A DNA stretch of 7,814 nucleotides from an uncultured Blastococcus sp. Lineage in GTDB: Bacteria > Actinomycetota > Actinomycetes > Mycobacteriales > Antricoccaceae. The stretch covers positions 1 through 7,814 of the forward strand of contig CAMIGT010000046.1 of NCBI GenBank assembly GCA_946221975.1. The letters are read 5' to 3'. The translations under genes were made by a program, and so were the position numbers. Below are positions 1 through 5,864 of this stretch, one piece after another. Numbering within the stretch: position 1 is the first letter of the stretch; every line of letters starts with the position of its first letter. The notes beneath the pieces were generated by a model, which made no database searches, was not told the origin of the DNA, and saw nothing but the letters and a program-made list of their open reading frames with translations.

Positions 1-1431
1 AAACGGTTGCACCTCGCGCGCCGCGTTGACTTCCAGCAGGCGGTGGATGGCGGTGGCGACCGCGGCCCGTTCGACGACCGCCGGGTCCGGTGCCGGGCTC
101 AGCAGCTCGGCGCGCCGCTCCAGGAAGTCGGTGCCGACCGGACCGCCGGTGAACTCCGAGTCGCCAAGTACGCCGAGCAGCAGCTCGCGGTTGGTCTTGA
201 TGCCGCTGACCTGCAGCCCGCGCAGCGCGGCGCGAAGCCGAGCGATGGCCTCGTCACGGTCGGCGCCGCGAGCGACGATCTTGGCGATCATCGGGTCGTA
301 GCGCGTGCTGACCTGGCTGCCGGTCTCGACGCCTTCCTCCCAACGGACACCGGCGACGTCGGTGTGCGCCCAGTCGGTGATGGTGCCGGGCGAGGGCAGG
401 TAGTCGTTGGCCGGGTCCTCAGCGTATAGACGTACTTCGATGCTGTGGCCGTGCTGCTGCGGCGTGACGTCGAGCGGCTCGCCGCGGGCGATCCGGATCT
501 GCCACTCGACGAGGTCGAGCCCGGTGACCTCCTCGGTCACCGCGTGCTCAACCTGCAGCCGGGTGTTCATCTCCAGGAACGCATAGCCGCCGTCGTACGC
601 CAGGAACTCGACGGTGCCGGCGCCGGTGTAGCCAATCTGGCGAGCGAGCTCGACCGCCGCCTGCTGCATCCGGTCGCGGCTGTCCGGCGGACTCGTCGGC
701 AGCGCGGGCGCCTCCTCGACGATCTTCTGGTGGCGACGCTGCACCGAGCAGTCGCGGTCGCCCAGGTGCAGTGCCGTGCCGTGCTGGTCGGCGAGGATCT
801 GCACCTCGACGTGCCGCGGCGCGGCCAGGTAGGGCTCGACGAACAGCGTCCCGTCGCCGAACGCGGCCTGGGCCCCGCGCCGCGCCGACGTCAGCGCGCG
901 TTCGAGGTCGGCGTAGTCGTCGACTAGCACCATCCCCTTGCCGCCGCCGCCGGCCGAGGGCTTGACGAGCAGCGGCAGCGGCAGTGCGCGGATCTGCTCC
1001 AGCACCTCGGGCGACTCGTCGGCGACGGTCACGCCGTCGAGTACGGCGACCCCGGCCGCGGCGGCGATCTGTTTGGCCTCGATCTTCGAGCCCATCTGCT
1101 CGATTGCCTCCGGCGGTGGCCCGATCCAGGTCAGTCCCGCGTCGGTCACCGCGCGCGCGAATTCGGCGTTCTCGGCGAGAAACCCGTAGCCGGGGTGTAC
1201 GGCGTCCGCTCCGGCCCGTTTGGCTGCTTCGATCAACTTCGATATATCGAGATAGGGCGAGCTCGACTGGTCGTCGCCGAGCGCGACCGCGATGTCGACG
1301 TCGTCGAGATAGCGGGCCTCGGCATCGGAGTCGGCGTACACCCCGACGATGGTGATCCCCATCGACGTGGCGGTGCGCGCGACGCGGCTGACGACCTCGC
1401 CGCGGTTGGCCACCAGGATTCGGCTGATCAT
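1..1431 (-). CDS. Acyl-CoA carboxylase alpha subunit, biotin carboxylase part (3' end outside window)
   Basis: This gene encodes the subunit that carboxylates biotin with ATP and bicarbonate and passes the carboxyl group to the partner transferase. The reading frame is open for 477 codons from ATG 1431 to the left edge. Visible motifs are VANRGE (7-12) with HPGYGFLAEN (79-88) in the N-terminal domain, the glycine-rich ATP-grasp loop KPSAGGGGKGM (157-167), EVQILADQHG (209-218), the DRDCSVQRRHQK stretch (225-236), the catalytic EMNTRLQVEH (287-296) and the C-terminal biotin carboxylase domain from about residue 330 (IEVRLYAEDP, 331-340). Family members of about 650-670 residues carry a C-terminal biotinyl domain, which would lie outside the window. 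GTG 1440 is an alternative start, overlapping the stop of the upstream carboxyltransferase gene as GTGA; ATG 1431 is also close, so translation is probably coupled. The NRGEVVSRV segment departs slightly from the usual NRGEIAxRI. The function is firm; the acyl substrate is set by the partner subunit. Confidence 0.93.
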   Translation of the reverse strand, partial: MISRILVANRGEVVSRVARTATSMGITIVGVYADSDAEARYLDDVDIAVALGDDQSSSPYLDISKLIEAAKRAGADAVHPGYGFLAENAEFARAVTDAGLTWIGPPPEAIEQMGSKIEAKQIAAAAGVAVLDGVTVADESPEVLEQIRALPLPLLVKPSAGGGGKGMVLVDDYADLERALTSARRGAQAAFGDGTLFVEPYLAAPRHVEVQILADQHGTALHLGDRDCSVQRRHQKIVEEAPALPTSPPDSRDRMQQAAVELARQIGYTGAGTVEFLAYDGGYAFLEMNTRLQVEHAVTEEVTGLDLVEWQIRIARGEPLDVTPQQHGHSIEVRLYAEDPANDYLPSPGTITDWAHTDVAGVRWEEGVETGSQVSTRYDPMIAKIVARGADRDEAIARLRAALRGLQVSGIKTNRELLLGVLGDSEFTGGPVGTDFLERRAELLSPAPDPAVVERAAVATAIHRLLEVNAAREVQPF

Positions 1432-1436
1432 CGCGC

Positions 1437-3029
1437 TCACATCCGGAAGGCGGCGTAGCCGCGGTCGCTGTCGGTCGGGTTGCCGCGCGCGGCGGACATC
1501 GCGATGCCCAGCACGGTCCGGGTGTCGCGCGGGTCGATCAGTCCGTCGTCCCAGATCTTCCCCGTCGCGTAGAGCGCCGTCGACTCCTTGTCGATCTGCG
1601 CCTCGACCGCCTGGCGGATCGCGGTGTCCTCCTTCTCGTCGAGCTCCTTGCCGGCGGCTTTCGCGGCGTTCTGCCGGACGATCGAAAGTACGCCGGCCAG
1701 CTGCTTGCCACCCATGACGGCGATCTTGTGACTCGGCCAGCTGAAGACGAACCGCGGGTCATAGGCCCGCCCGCTCATCGCGTAGTTCCCGGCGCCGTAG
1801 GAGTTGCCCACCATCAGCGAGTAGTGCGGCACGCTGGAGTTGGACACTGCATTGATGAGCTTCGATCCATCCTTGATGATGCCGCCCTGCTCGTAGCGGG
1901 TGCCGACCATGAACCCGGTGATGTTGTGGATAAACAGCAGCGGGATGGACTGCTGGTTGCTGAGCTGGATGAAGTGCGCGCCCTTCTGCGACTCTTCGGA
2001 GAAGAGGATGCCGTTGTTGGCCAGGATGCCGATGTCCTGCCCATGCAGCCGCGCCCACCCGCAGACGAGGTTGGCGCCGTAGAGCGGCTTGAACTCCTCG
2101 AACTCTGAGGCGTCGACCGTGCGGGCGACGACCTCGCGGATGTCGTACGGCGTACGCGGGTCGGCCGACGGGATGCCAAGCATCTCTTCGGCGTCGTACG
2201 CCGGATCCGGCCCGCGCATCGGGATCGGTGCCGGCCGGGCATGGCGCAGGTGGCGCATGATCTCGCGCCCGATCCGGATGGCGTCGTACTCGTCGCGGGC
2301 GAGGTAGTCCGCGAGCCCGGACTGCTTGGCGTGCATCTCCGCGCCGCCGAGGGTCTCTTCGTCGGCATCCTCGTTGGTGGCCATCTTGACCAGTGGCGGG
2401 CCGCCGAGGAAGACCTGCGCGCCACCCTTGACGAAGACGGTGTAGTCGGACATGCCCGGCACGTAGGCGCCGCCGGCGGTGCTGCTGCCGAAGACCAGCG
2501 CGATCGTCGGCACGCCCCCCTTCGACAGCCGGCTGATCTCCTTGAACGACGCGCCGCCGGGCACGAAGATCTGCGACTGGAACGGCAGGTCGGCACCGCC
2601 GGACTCGGTGAGGTTGATCAGCGGCAGCCGGTTGATGCGGGCGATCTCGTAGCCGCGCAGCGCCTTCTGCACGCTGACCGGGCTCTGGCTGCCGCCGCGG
2701 ATCGTCGGGTCGTTGGCCATGATCAGGCACTCGGTGCCCTCGACGACGCCGATTGCGGTGACCAGGCCGCCGCCCAGGGGGGGCTCGGTGCCCCAGCCGG
2801 CCAGCGGCGAGAGCTCGAGCAGTGCCGAGCCCGGGTCGATGAGCAGCTCGACGCGCTCGCGGGCCAGCAGCTTGCCGCGCTCGCGGTGGCGCGCGACGTA
2901 CTTCTCGCCGCCTCCGGCCAGCACCTGCCGCTGGGCCTCGTCGATCTCCGCGAGGGCTACGATCATGGCTTCGCGATTAGCGGCGTACTCGTCGGACCGG
3001 GGGTTCAGGCGCGATGCGATCGGCGGCAT
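1437..3029 (-). CDS. Acyl-CoA carboxylase beta subunit (carboxyltransferase; MCC/geranyl-CoA/AccD2-like)
   Basis: This 530-residue protein transfers CO2 from carboxybiotin to an acyl-CoA. It shows the two crotonase-like halves of the family. The N half has NDPTIRGGS (106-114), ESGGADLP (142-149), GSSTAGGAYVPGMSD (181-195) and GGPPLVKMAT (209-218). The C half has NITGFMVG (369-376), GNSYGAGNYAMSGRAYDPRF (408-427) and WDDGLIDPRDTR (493-504). These resemble methylcrotonyl- and geranyl-CoA carboxylase beta chains and mycobacterial AccD2 more than propionyl-CoA carboxylase. The start at ATG 3029 is chosen because AGAGGAGG lies 5 nt upstream; an upstream in-frame ATG at 3083 falls inside the operator/promoter and has no such site. 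The stop overlaps the GTG option of the alpha-subunit gene, so the two form one operon. A divergent TetR gene probably regulates it. Substrate specificity (methylcrotonyl-, geranyl-, or another branched acyl-CoA) cannot be read from the sequence. Confidence 0.93.
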   Translation of the reverse strand: MPPIASRLNPRSDEYAANREAMIVALAEIDEAQRQVLAGGGEKYVARHRERGKLLARERVELLIDPGSALLELSPLAGWGTEPPLGGGLVTAIGVVEGTECLIMANDPTIRGGSQSPVSVQKALRGYEIARINRLPLINLTESGGADLPFQSQIFVPGGASFKEISRLSKGGVPTIALVFGSSTAGGAYVPGMSDYTVFVKGGAQVFLGGPPLVKMATNEDADEETLGGAEMHAKQSGLADYLARDEYDAIRIGREIMRHLRHARPAPIPMRGPDPAYDAEEMLGIPSADPRTPYDIREVVARTVDASEFEEFKPLYGANLVCGWARLHGQDIGILANNGILFSEESQKGAHFIQLSNQQSIPLLFIHNITGFMVGTRYEQGGIIKDGSKLINAVSNSSVPHYSLMVGNSYGAGNYAMSGRAYDPRFVFSWPSHKIAVMGGKQLAGVLSIVRQNAAKAAGKELDEKEDTAIRQAVEAQIDKESTALYATGKIWDDGLIDPRDTRTVLGIAMSAARGNPTDSDRGYAAFRM

Positions 3030-3034
3030 CCACG

Positions 3035-3042
3035 CCTCCTCT
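3035..3042 (-). promoter_or_regulatory. Strong ribosome binding site of the carboxyltransferase gene
   Basis: On the minus strand AGAGGAGG lies 5 nt before ATG 3029. It decides the start in favour of 3029 over the upstream in-frame ATG at 3083. Confidence 0.8.
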
Positions 3043-3068
3043 CGCACTGGGCGGTGGTGGCGACTCGC

Positions 3069-3097
3069 AGTCTCACCAAACATGACAACCTTGTCAA
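3069..3097 (-). promoter_or_regulatory. Candidate promoter of the carboxylase operon
   Basis: On the minus strand a perfect -35 TTGACA (3097-3092) is followed after 17 bp by a weak -10 GAGACT (3074-3069). The -35 lies inside the operator palindrome, so repressor binding would block RNA polymerase. The -10 matches the consensus at only three of six positions, so the exact start site is uncertain. Confidence 0.45.
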
Positions 3098-3101
3098 GTT
3101 T
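3078..3101. promoter_or_regulatory. Palindromic operator between carboxylase operon and tetR
   Basis: The core is TGACAA-CC-TTGTCA (3083-3096), a perfect 6-bp inverted repeat around a CC centre. Outside one A/A mismatch the symmetry continues as AAAC (3078-3081) against GTTT (3098-3101), so 10 of 12 pairs match over 24 bp. Size, symmetry and position between divergent genes are typical of TetR-family operators, which are usually bound by the product of the adjacent regulator gene. It is the only strong dyad in this 115-bp gap. Binding by the protein encoded at 3145-3777 is inferred. Confidence 0.75.
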
Positions 3102-3111
3102 CCGATATCCT
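3082..3111 (+). promoter_or_regulatory. Candidate promoter of tetR
   Basis: ATGACA (3082-3087, one base from TTGACA) and TATCCT (3106-3111) are separated by 18 bp on the plus strand. Transcription would begin near 3118, leaving a leader of about 27 nt with a GAGAGGGG ribosome site (3129-3136). The -35 lies within the palindrome, which suggests autorepression. Confidence 0.45.
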
Positions 3112-3144
3112 CACCCAACGACCAGGCAGAGAGGGGTGCGGGCG

Positions 3145-3777
3145 ATGACTCAGACGACGCCACATCAGGCGGCGAGCCACGAGGCCGCACCGACGACCGA
3201 ACGCGGTCGGCGTAAACGCGCGGCGATCGTGTCCGCCGCGCGCGCGGTGTTCGAGGACGCCGGGTTCAAGGACGCGCGGATCGCCGATATCGCCAAGCGG
3301 GCCGGGGCGTCGTACGGCTCCTTCTATACCTACTTCGAGAGCAAGGACGAGATCTTCCGCGAGGTTGTGCAGGACGTCACCGACGAGATGTTCGAGACCT
3401 CCCGCTCCGGCTCCGGCACGCTTGACCCGGTCGAGCGGATCGAGATCGCCAACCGCAAGTACGTCGAGGCCTACGCGCGCAACGCACGGATGATGGCGGT
3501 CATGGCCGAGGTCGCGGCGTACGACGACTTCACCGGCGCGATGAGCTACGAGATCCGCAAGCGGTTCGTCGAGCGCAACGCCGCCGGGATCCGGCGCCTG
3601 CAGGAGACCGGCGAGGCCGACCCGAAGATCGACGCTGACATCGCCGCCGACGTACTCGGCGGGATGATCGAACGGTTCGCTCAGGTGTGGGTGCCGCGGC
3701 GCACTCCGGAGGAGATCGAGGCCGCCGTCCCCGTGCTCACCAGCATCTGGGCGCGCGGCATCGGCGTCCACATCTAG
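3145..3777 (+). CDS. TetR/AcrR-family transcriptional regulator
   Basis: This is a 210-residue DNA-binding repressor of usual TetR length. After a polar N-terminal tail, residues 22-75 form the three-helix DNA-binding domain: RRKRAAIVSAARAVFEDAGF, then IADIAKRAGASYGSFYTYF as the helix-turn-helix (46-64), followed by the typical ESKDEIF. Residues 80-210 form a helical ligand-binding and dimerisation domain of unassigned specificity. ATG 3145 is preceded by GAGAGGGG with an 8-nt gap; a GTG at 3136 is in frame but overlaps that site. The frame stays open far upstream only because it runs antisense through the carboxyltransferase gene. Its divergent placement and the shared palindrome suggest control of the carboxylase operon and itself, with an acyl-CoA or related metabolite as likely inducer (inferred). 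It could also act on the convergent acyl-CoA synthetase gene, for which no matching operator was seen. Confidence 0.92.
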   Translation: MTQTTPHQAASHEAAPTTERGRRKRAAIVSAARAVFEDAGFKDARIADIAKRAGASYGSFYTYFESKDEIFREVVQDVTDEMFETSRSGSGTLDPVERIEIANRKYVEAYARNARMMAVMAEVAAYDDFTGAMSYEIRKRFVERNAAGIRRLQETGEADPKIDADIAADVLGGMIERFAQVWVPRRTPEEIEAAVPVLTSIWARGIGVHI

Positions 3778-3798
3778 AGACGGGGGACGAGCCCGTTA

Positions 3799-3818
3799 CC
3801 GAGCCCACGCCGGCTCGG
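3799..3818. terminator. Hairpin between convergent tetR and acyl-CoA synthetase genes
   Basis: CCGAGCC (3799-3805) and GGCTCGG (3812-3818) form a perfect 7-bp GC-rich stem with a 6-nt loop CACGCC. It sits in the 47-bp gap between two convergent stop codons, where a bidirectional terminator is expected. No T-run follows on either strand, as is common for actinobacterial terminators, so function is only likely. Confidence 0.5.
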
Positions 3819-3824
3819 ATGGGC

Positions 3825-5411
3825 TTAGGTGAGGTTGCGCAGCTCGTGCTTTTGCACCTTGCCGGTCGCGGTCTTCGGCAGCGCATCAACGAACTCGACC
3901 CGCTTGGGCACCTTGAAGCCGCCCAGCAGATCCTTGGCGTGCGCGATCACGTCGTCGGCCGAAAGTGCAGTCCCATCGGTGACCACAAACGCGGTCACCG
4001 CCTCACCCCAGCGGTCGTCGGGTACGCCGATCACGCCCACATCGACGATGTGCGGATGTTCCAGCAGCGTGCGCTCCACCTCCATCGAGGAGACGTTCTC
4101 GCCGCCGGACTTGATCATGTCCTTGCTGCGATCGGTAAACCAGATGATGCCCTCGTCGTCCTTGTAGCCGATGTCGCCGGTGCGCAGCCAGCCGCCGCGG
4201 AACACCTCGGCGTTAGTCTCCGCGCGGTTCCAGTAGCCGGCCATCACCTGCGCGCCGCGGTAGACGATCTCGCCGACCTCTCCGCGCGGCAGGATGTTGC
4301 CCTCGGCGTCGGCGATGCGGGTGTCGACCGTGCAGACCGGCGGACCCCATGAGGCGGTCGCGGTGAACTCGTGCTCGGGAAACTGGAACACGGTCGGCGG
4401 CACGCACTCGGTCATGCCCGAGCCGAGCAGCGCGTGCCCGTTCGGGAAGATTCCCTTGATCCGCTTGATCCGCTCGTCGGGCATCTGCGCCATCGCGTAC
4501 ATGCAGAACTCGACATCGTCGTAGGTCTTGCCCTGGGTGCGCGGGTGTTGCAGCAACAGCTCGTACATGTGCGGCAGCAGCATGATGTGGGTGATGCCGT
4601 CGTTCTCCAGCGCGTCGATGAACGCGTCGGGCTCGAAGCCGGGGAGCGCGACGACGGTGCCGCCGGTCGTCAGCGTGGGCATCGCGAGGACATTGAGTGC
4701 CGTCGTGTGAAACATCGGCACGATCACCGCGAACGTCGAGTACTCGTTGCCCCACTTGTGCCCGGCGGTGATCGCGGTGGTGAGGCAGGCGATCACCACC
4801 GGCAGGTGCGAGGTCAGCACGCCCTTGGGCCGTGACGTCGTACCGCTGGAATACAGGCACTGCAGGATGTCTCGCTCGTCGACGAGTACGTCGTCCAGCG
4901 GCGCGCCGTCGCCCGCGGCGAGCTCGTCCCACGAGACGGTGTCGATCCCGCCGACCTGCGCCGGGCCGTCGCCGCGGACGACGATGCGGGTCACCTGCGG
5001 CAGCTCGGCGATGATCTGCTCGAGGATCGGCACGAAGTCGGCGTCGATCACGATCGTGCCAACCTCGGCGTCGGCGAGACAAAACCGGATCTCATCGGGC
5101 GCCTGCGCGAGGTTGGTCGGCAGCGAGATCAGCGCCGCCTTGGCGCATCCGTAGTACGTCGCCATGAACTTCCACGAGTTGCCCATGATGAAGCCGACCG
5201 GCTCCTGGCGCTGCACGCCCAGGCCGAGCAGCCCGCGCCCGATCGCGTTCGCCGTACGCTCTAGCTCCGCATAGGTCACCTCGCCGGTCGGGTCCTTGAT
5301 CGCGATCCGGTCGGGGAACTGCTCGGCCGAGCGGGTGAGCATGTCGCCGACCGTGCAGCGGCCGGCGAGGTTGAGGTCGAGAGCGGAAACGTCGGACACG
5401 TCGGGCTTCAT
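3825..5411 (-). CDS. AMP-forming acyl-CoA synthetase (FadD/CaiC-like)
   Basis: This 528-residue enzyme activates a carboxylic acid to its CoA thioester through an acyl-adenylate. Motifs of the ANL superfamily appear in order: the phosphate loop YSSGTTSRPKG (187-197), GSGMTE (330-335), GGWLRTGD (406-413), the hinge DRSKDMIKSGGEN (427-439) and PKTATGK (512-518), whose Lys518 is the adenylation lysine. The TSRPKG form of the loop, rather than TGxPKG, is seen in carnitine/crotonobetaine-CoA ligase-like members. The length is normal and there is no signal peptide or membrane segment, so it is probably cytosolic. ATG 5411 is preceded by AAGGAGAG with a short gap. The gene converges on tetR and diverges from arsR. 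Given the neighbouring carboxylase it may feed an acid into the same degradation pathway (inferred). Substrate chain length is unknown. Confidence 0.92.
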   Translation of the reverse strand: MKPDVSDVSALDLNLAGRCTVGDMLTRSAEQFPDRIAIKDPTGEVTYAELERTANAIGRGLLGLGVQRQEPVGFIMGNSWKFMATYYGCAKAALISLPTNLAQAPDEIRFCLADAEVGTIVIDADFVPILEQIIAELPQVTRIVVRGDGPAQVGGIDTVSWDELAAGDGAPLDDVLVDERDILQCLYSSGTTSRPKGVLTSHLPVVIACLTTAITAGHKWGNEYSTFAVIVPMFHTTALNVLAMPTLTTGGTVVALPGFEPDAFIDALENDGITHIMLLPHMYELLLQHPRTQGKTYDDVEFCMYAMAQMPDERIKRIKGIFPNGHALLGSGMTECVPPTVFQFPEHEFTATASWGPPVCTVDTRIADAEGNILPRGEVGEIVYRGAQVMAGYWNRAETNAEVFRGGWLRTGDIGYKDDEGIIWFTDRSKDMIKSGGENVSSMEVERTLLEHPHIVDVGVIGVPDDRWGEAVTAFVVTDGTALSADDVIAHAKDLLGGFKVPKRVEFVDALPKTATGKVQKHELRNLT

Positions 5412-5414
5412 CGG

Positions 5415-5422
5415 CTCTCCTT
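5415..5422 (-). promoter_or_regulatory. Ribosome binding site of the acyl-CoA synthetase gene
   Basis: AAGGAGAG on the minus strand; its AGGAG core ends 5 nt before ATG 5411 and supports that start. Confidence 0.75.
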
Positions 5423-5462
5423 GGCGAGCGGCGGTGGCTTACGACACGCTAACCGGCCCCGC

Positions 5463-5481
5463 GCGGTTGGGAAACCACCGC
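5463..5481. repeat. Short inverted repeat in the acyl-CoA synthetase/arsR gap
   Basis: GCGGT (5463-5467) and ACCGC (5477-5481) form a 5-bp inverted repeat across 9 nt. An alternative nested stem is GGTT (5465-5468) with AACC (5473-5476). It lies 52-70 bp upstream of the acyl-CoA synthetase start, where an operator could sit. With such short arms in GC-rich DNA, chance is a real possibility. Confidence 0.25.
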
Positions 5482-5483
5482 AG

Positions 5484-5512
5484 TTTGCACATTGATTCGA
5501 TATCTGCTTAAT
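5484..5512 (+). promoter_or_regulatory. Candidate promoter of the ars operon
   Basis: TTTGCA (5484-5489, four of six matches to TTGACA) and CTTAAT (5507-5512, four of six to TATAAT) are 17 bp apart. The stretch is AT-rich in an otherwise GC-rich region. The start point would be about 5519-5520, at the A of the arsR start codon. Gene order indicates that the operon promoter must be near here; the exact hexamers are tentative. Confidence 0.4.
5491..5512. promoter_or_regulatory. Candidate ArsR operator (imperfect dyad)
   Basis: The dyad is centred on GATATC (5499-5504), with outer arms ATTGA (5491-5495) and TTAAT (5508-5512). Seven of 11 base pairs are symmetric. It overlaps the candidate -10 element, so binding would block transcription, as expected for an autorepressing ArsR. 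The symmetry is modest, so the assignment is tentative. Confidence 0.4.
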
Positions 5513-5519
5513 TAGAGAC

Positions 5520-5864
5520 ATGTCTAAGCAAGGCGAGGGGTACGACGACTGCTGCGCATTGGCCGCGACGTCGGCGCTGTCGGCTGAGCAGGCCGAAGCC
5601 GCCGCGCGCACCTTCAAGGCACTCGGCGACCCCGTGCGGCTGCGGCTCTACAGCATGATCGCGAGCGCGGCCGGCGAGATCTGCGTCTGCGATCTGACCG
5701 GCGCCTTTGAGCTCACCGCACCGACGATCTCCCACCACCTGAAGGTGCTGCGCGAGGCTGACCTGATCGAGGGCGAGCGCCGCGGAACCTGGGTCTACTA
5801 CCGTCCGGTGGCAGAGGCAACCGACGCCGTGGCGCAGTTGCTCGATGGGCGGGTGCGGGCGTGA
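5520..5864 (+). CDS. arsR: ArsR-family arsenic-responsive repressor
   Basis: This 114-residue winged-helix protein represses the ars operon until it binds As(III) or a similar thiophilic metalloid. The core reads FKALGDPVRLRLYSMI (32-47), then EICVCDL (53-59), then the recognition region LTAPTISHHLKVLREADLI (65-83) and a beta wing about GERRGTWVYYR (85-95). Cysteines occur at 11, 12, 55 and 57. The Cys11-Cys12 pair with Cys55 corresponds closely to the three-cysteine As(III) site described for Corynebacterium glutamicum ArsR (Cys15, Cys16, Cys55), while CVC also recalls the ELCVCDL site of the E. coli-type proteins. ATG 5520 lacks a well-placed ribosome site, and the transcript may be leaderless. 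Its stop overlaps the acr3 start by 4 bp, in an operon with acr3, arsC and arsM, which confirms the arsenic role. Confidence 0.95.
   Translation: MSKQGEGYDDCCALAATSALSAEQAEAAARTFKALGDPVRLRLYSMIASAAGEICVCDLTGAFELTAPTISHHLKVLREADLIEGERRGTWVYYRPVAEATDAVAQLLDGRVRA

Noticed and set aside
1759..2730. Minus-strand frame of about 320 codons inside the carboxyltransferase gene
   Set aside because: It is a frame-shifted shadow of the real gene with an Arg/Pro-rich translation and no recognisable domain.
3030..3083. 18-residue N-terminal extension of the carboxyltransferase from ATG 3083
   Set aside because: That ATG lies within the palindrome and at the promoter. A strong AGAGGAGG site favours ATG 3029.
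2713..3144. N-terminal extension of the TetR protein
   Set aside because: The extension would run antisense through the carboxyltransferase gene and through the operator. ATG 3145 has a good ribosome site and gives the usual TetR length.
2241..3215. Long plus-strand open frame antisense to the carboxyltransferase gene
   Set aside because: Its translation is low-complexity Ala/Arg/Asp-rich with no family motifs, while the minus-strand frame has unmistakable carboxyltransferase motifs. High GC makes antisense frames stay open.
3094..3771. Minus-strand open frame of 225 codons opposite tetR
   Set aside because: It is a shadow frame without motifs, opposite a well-supported regulator gene.
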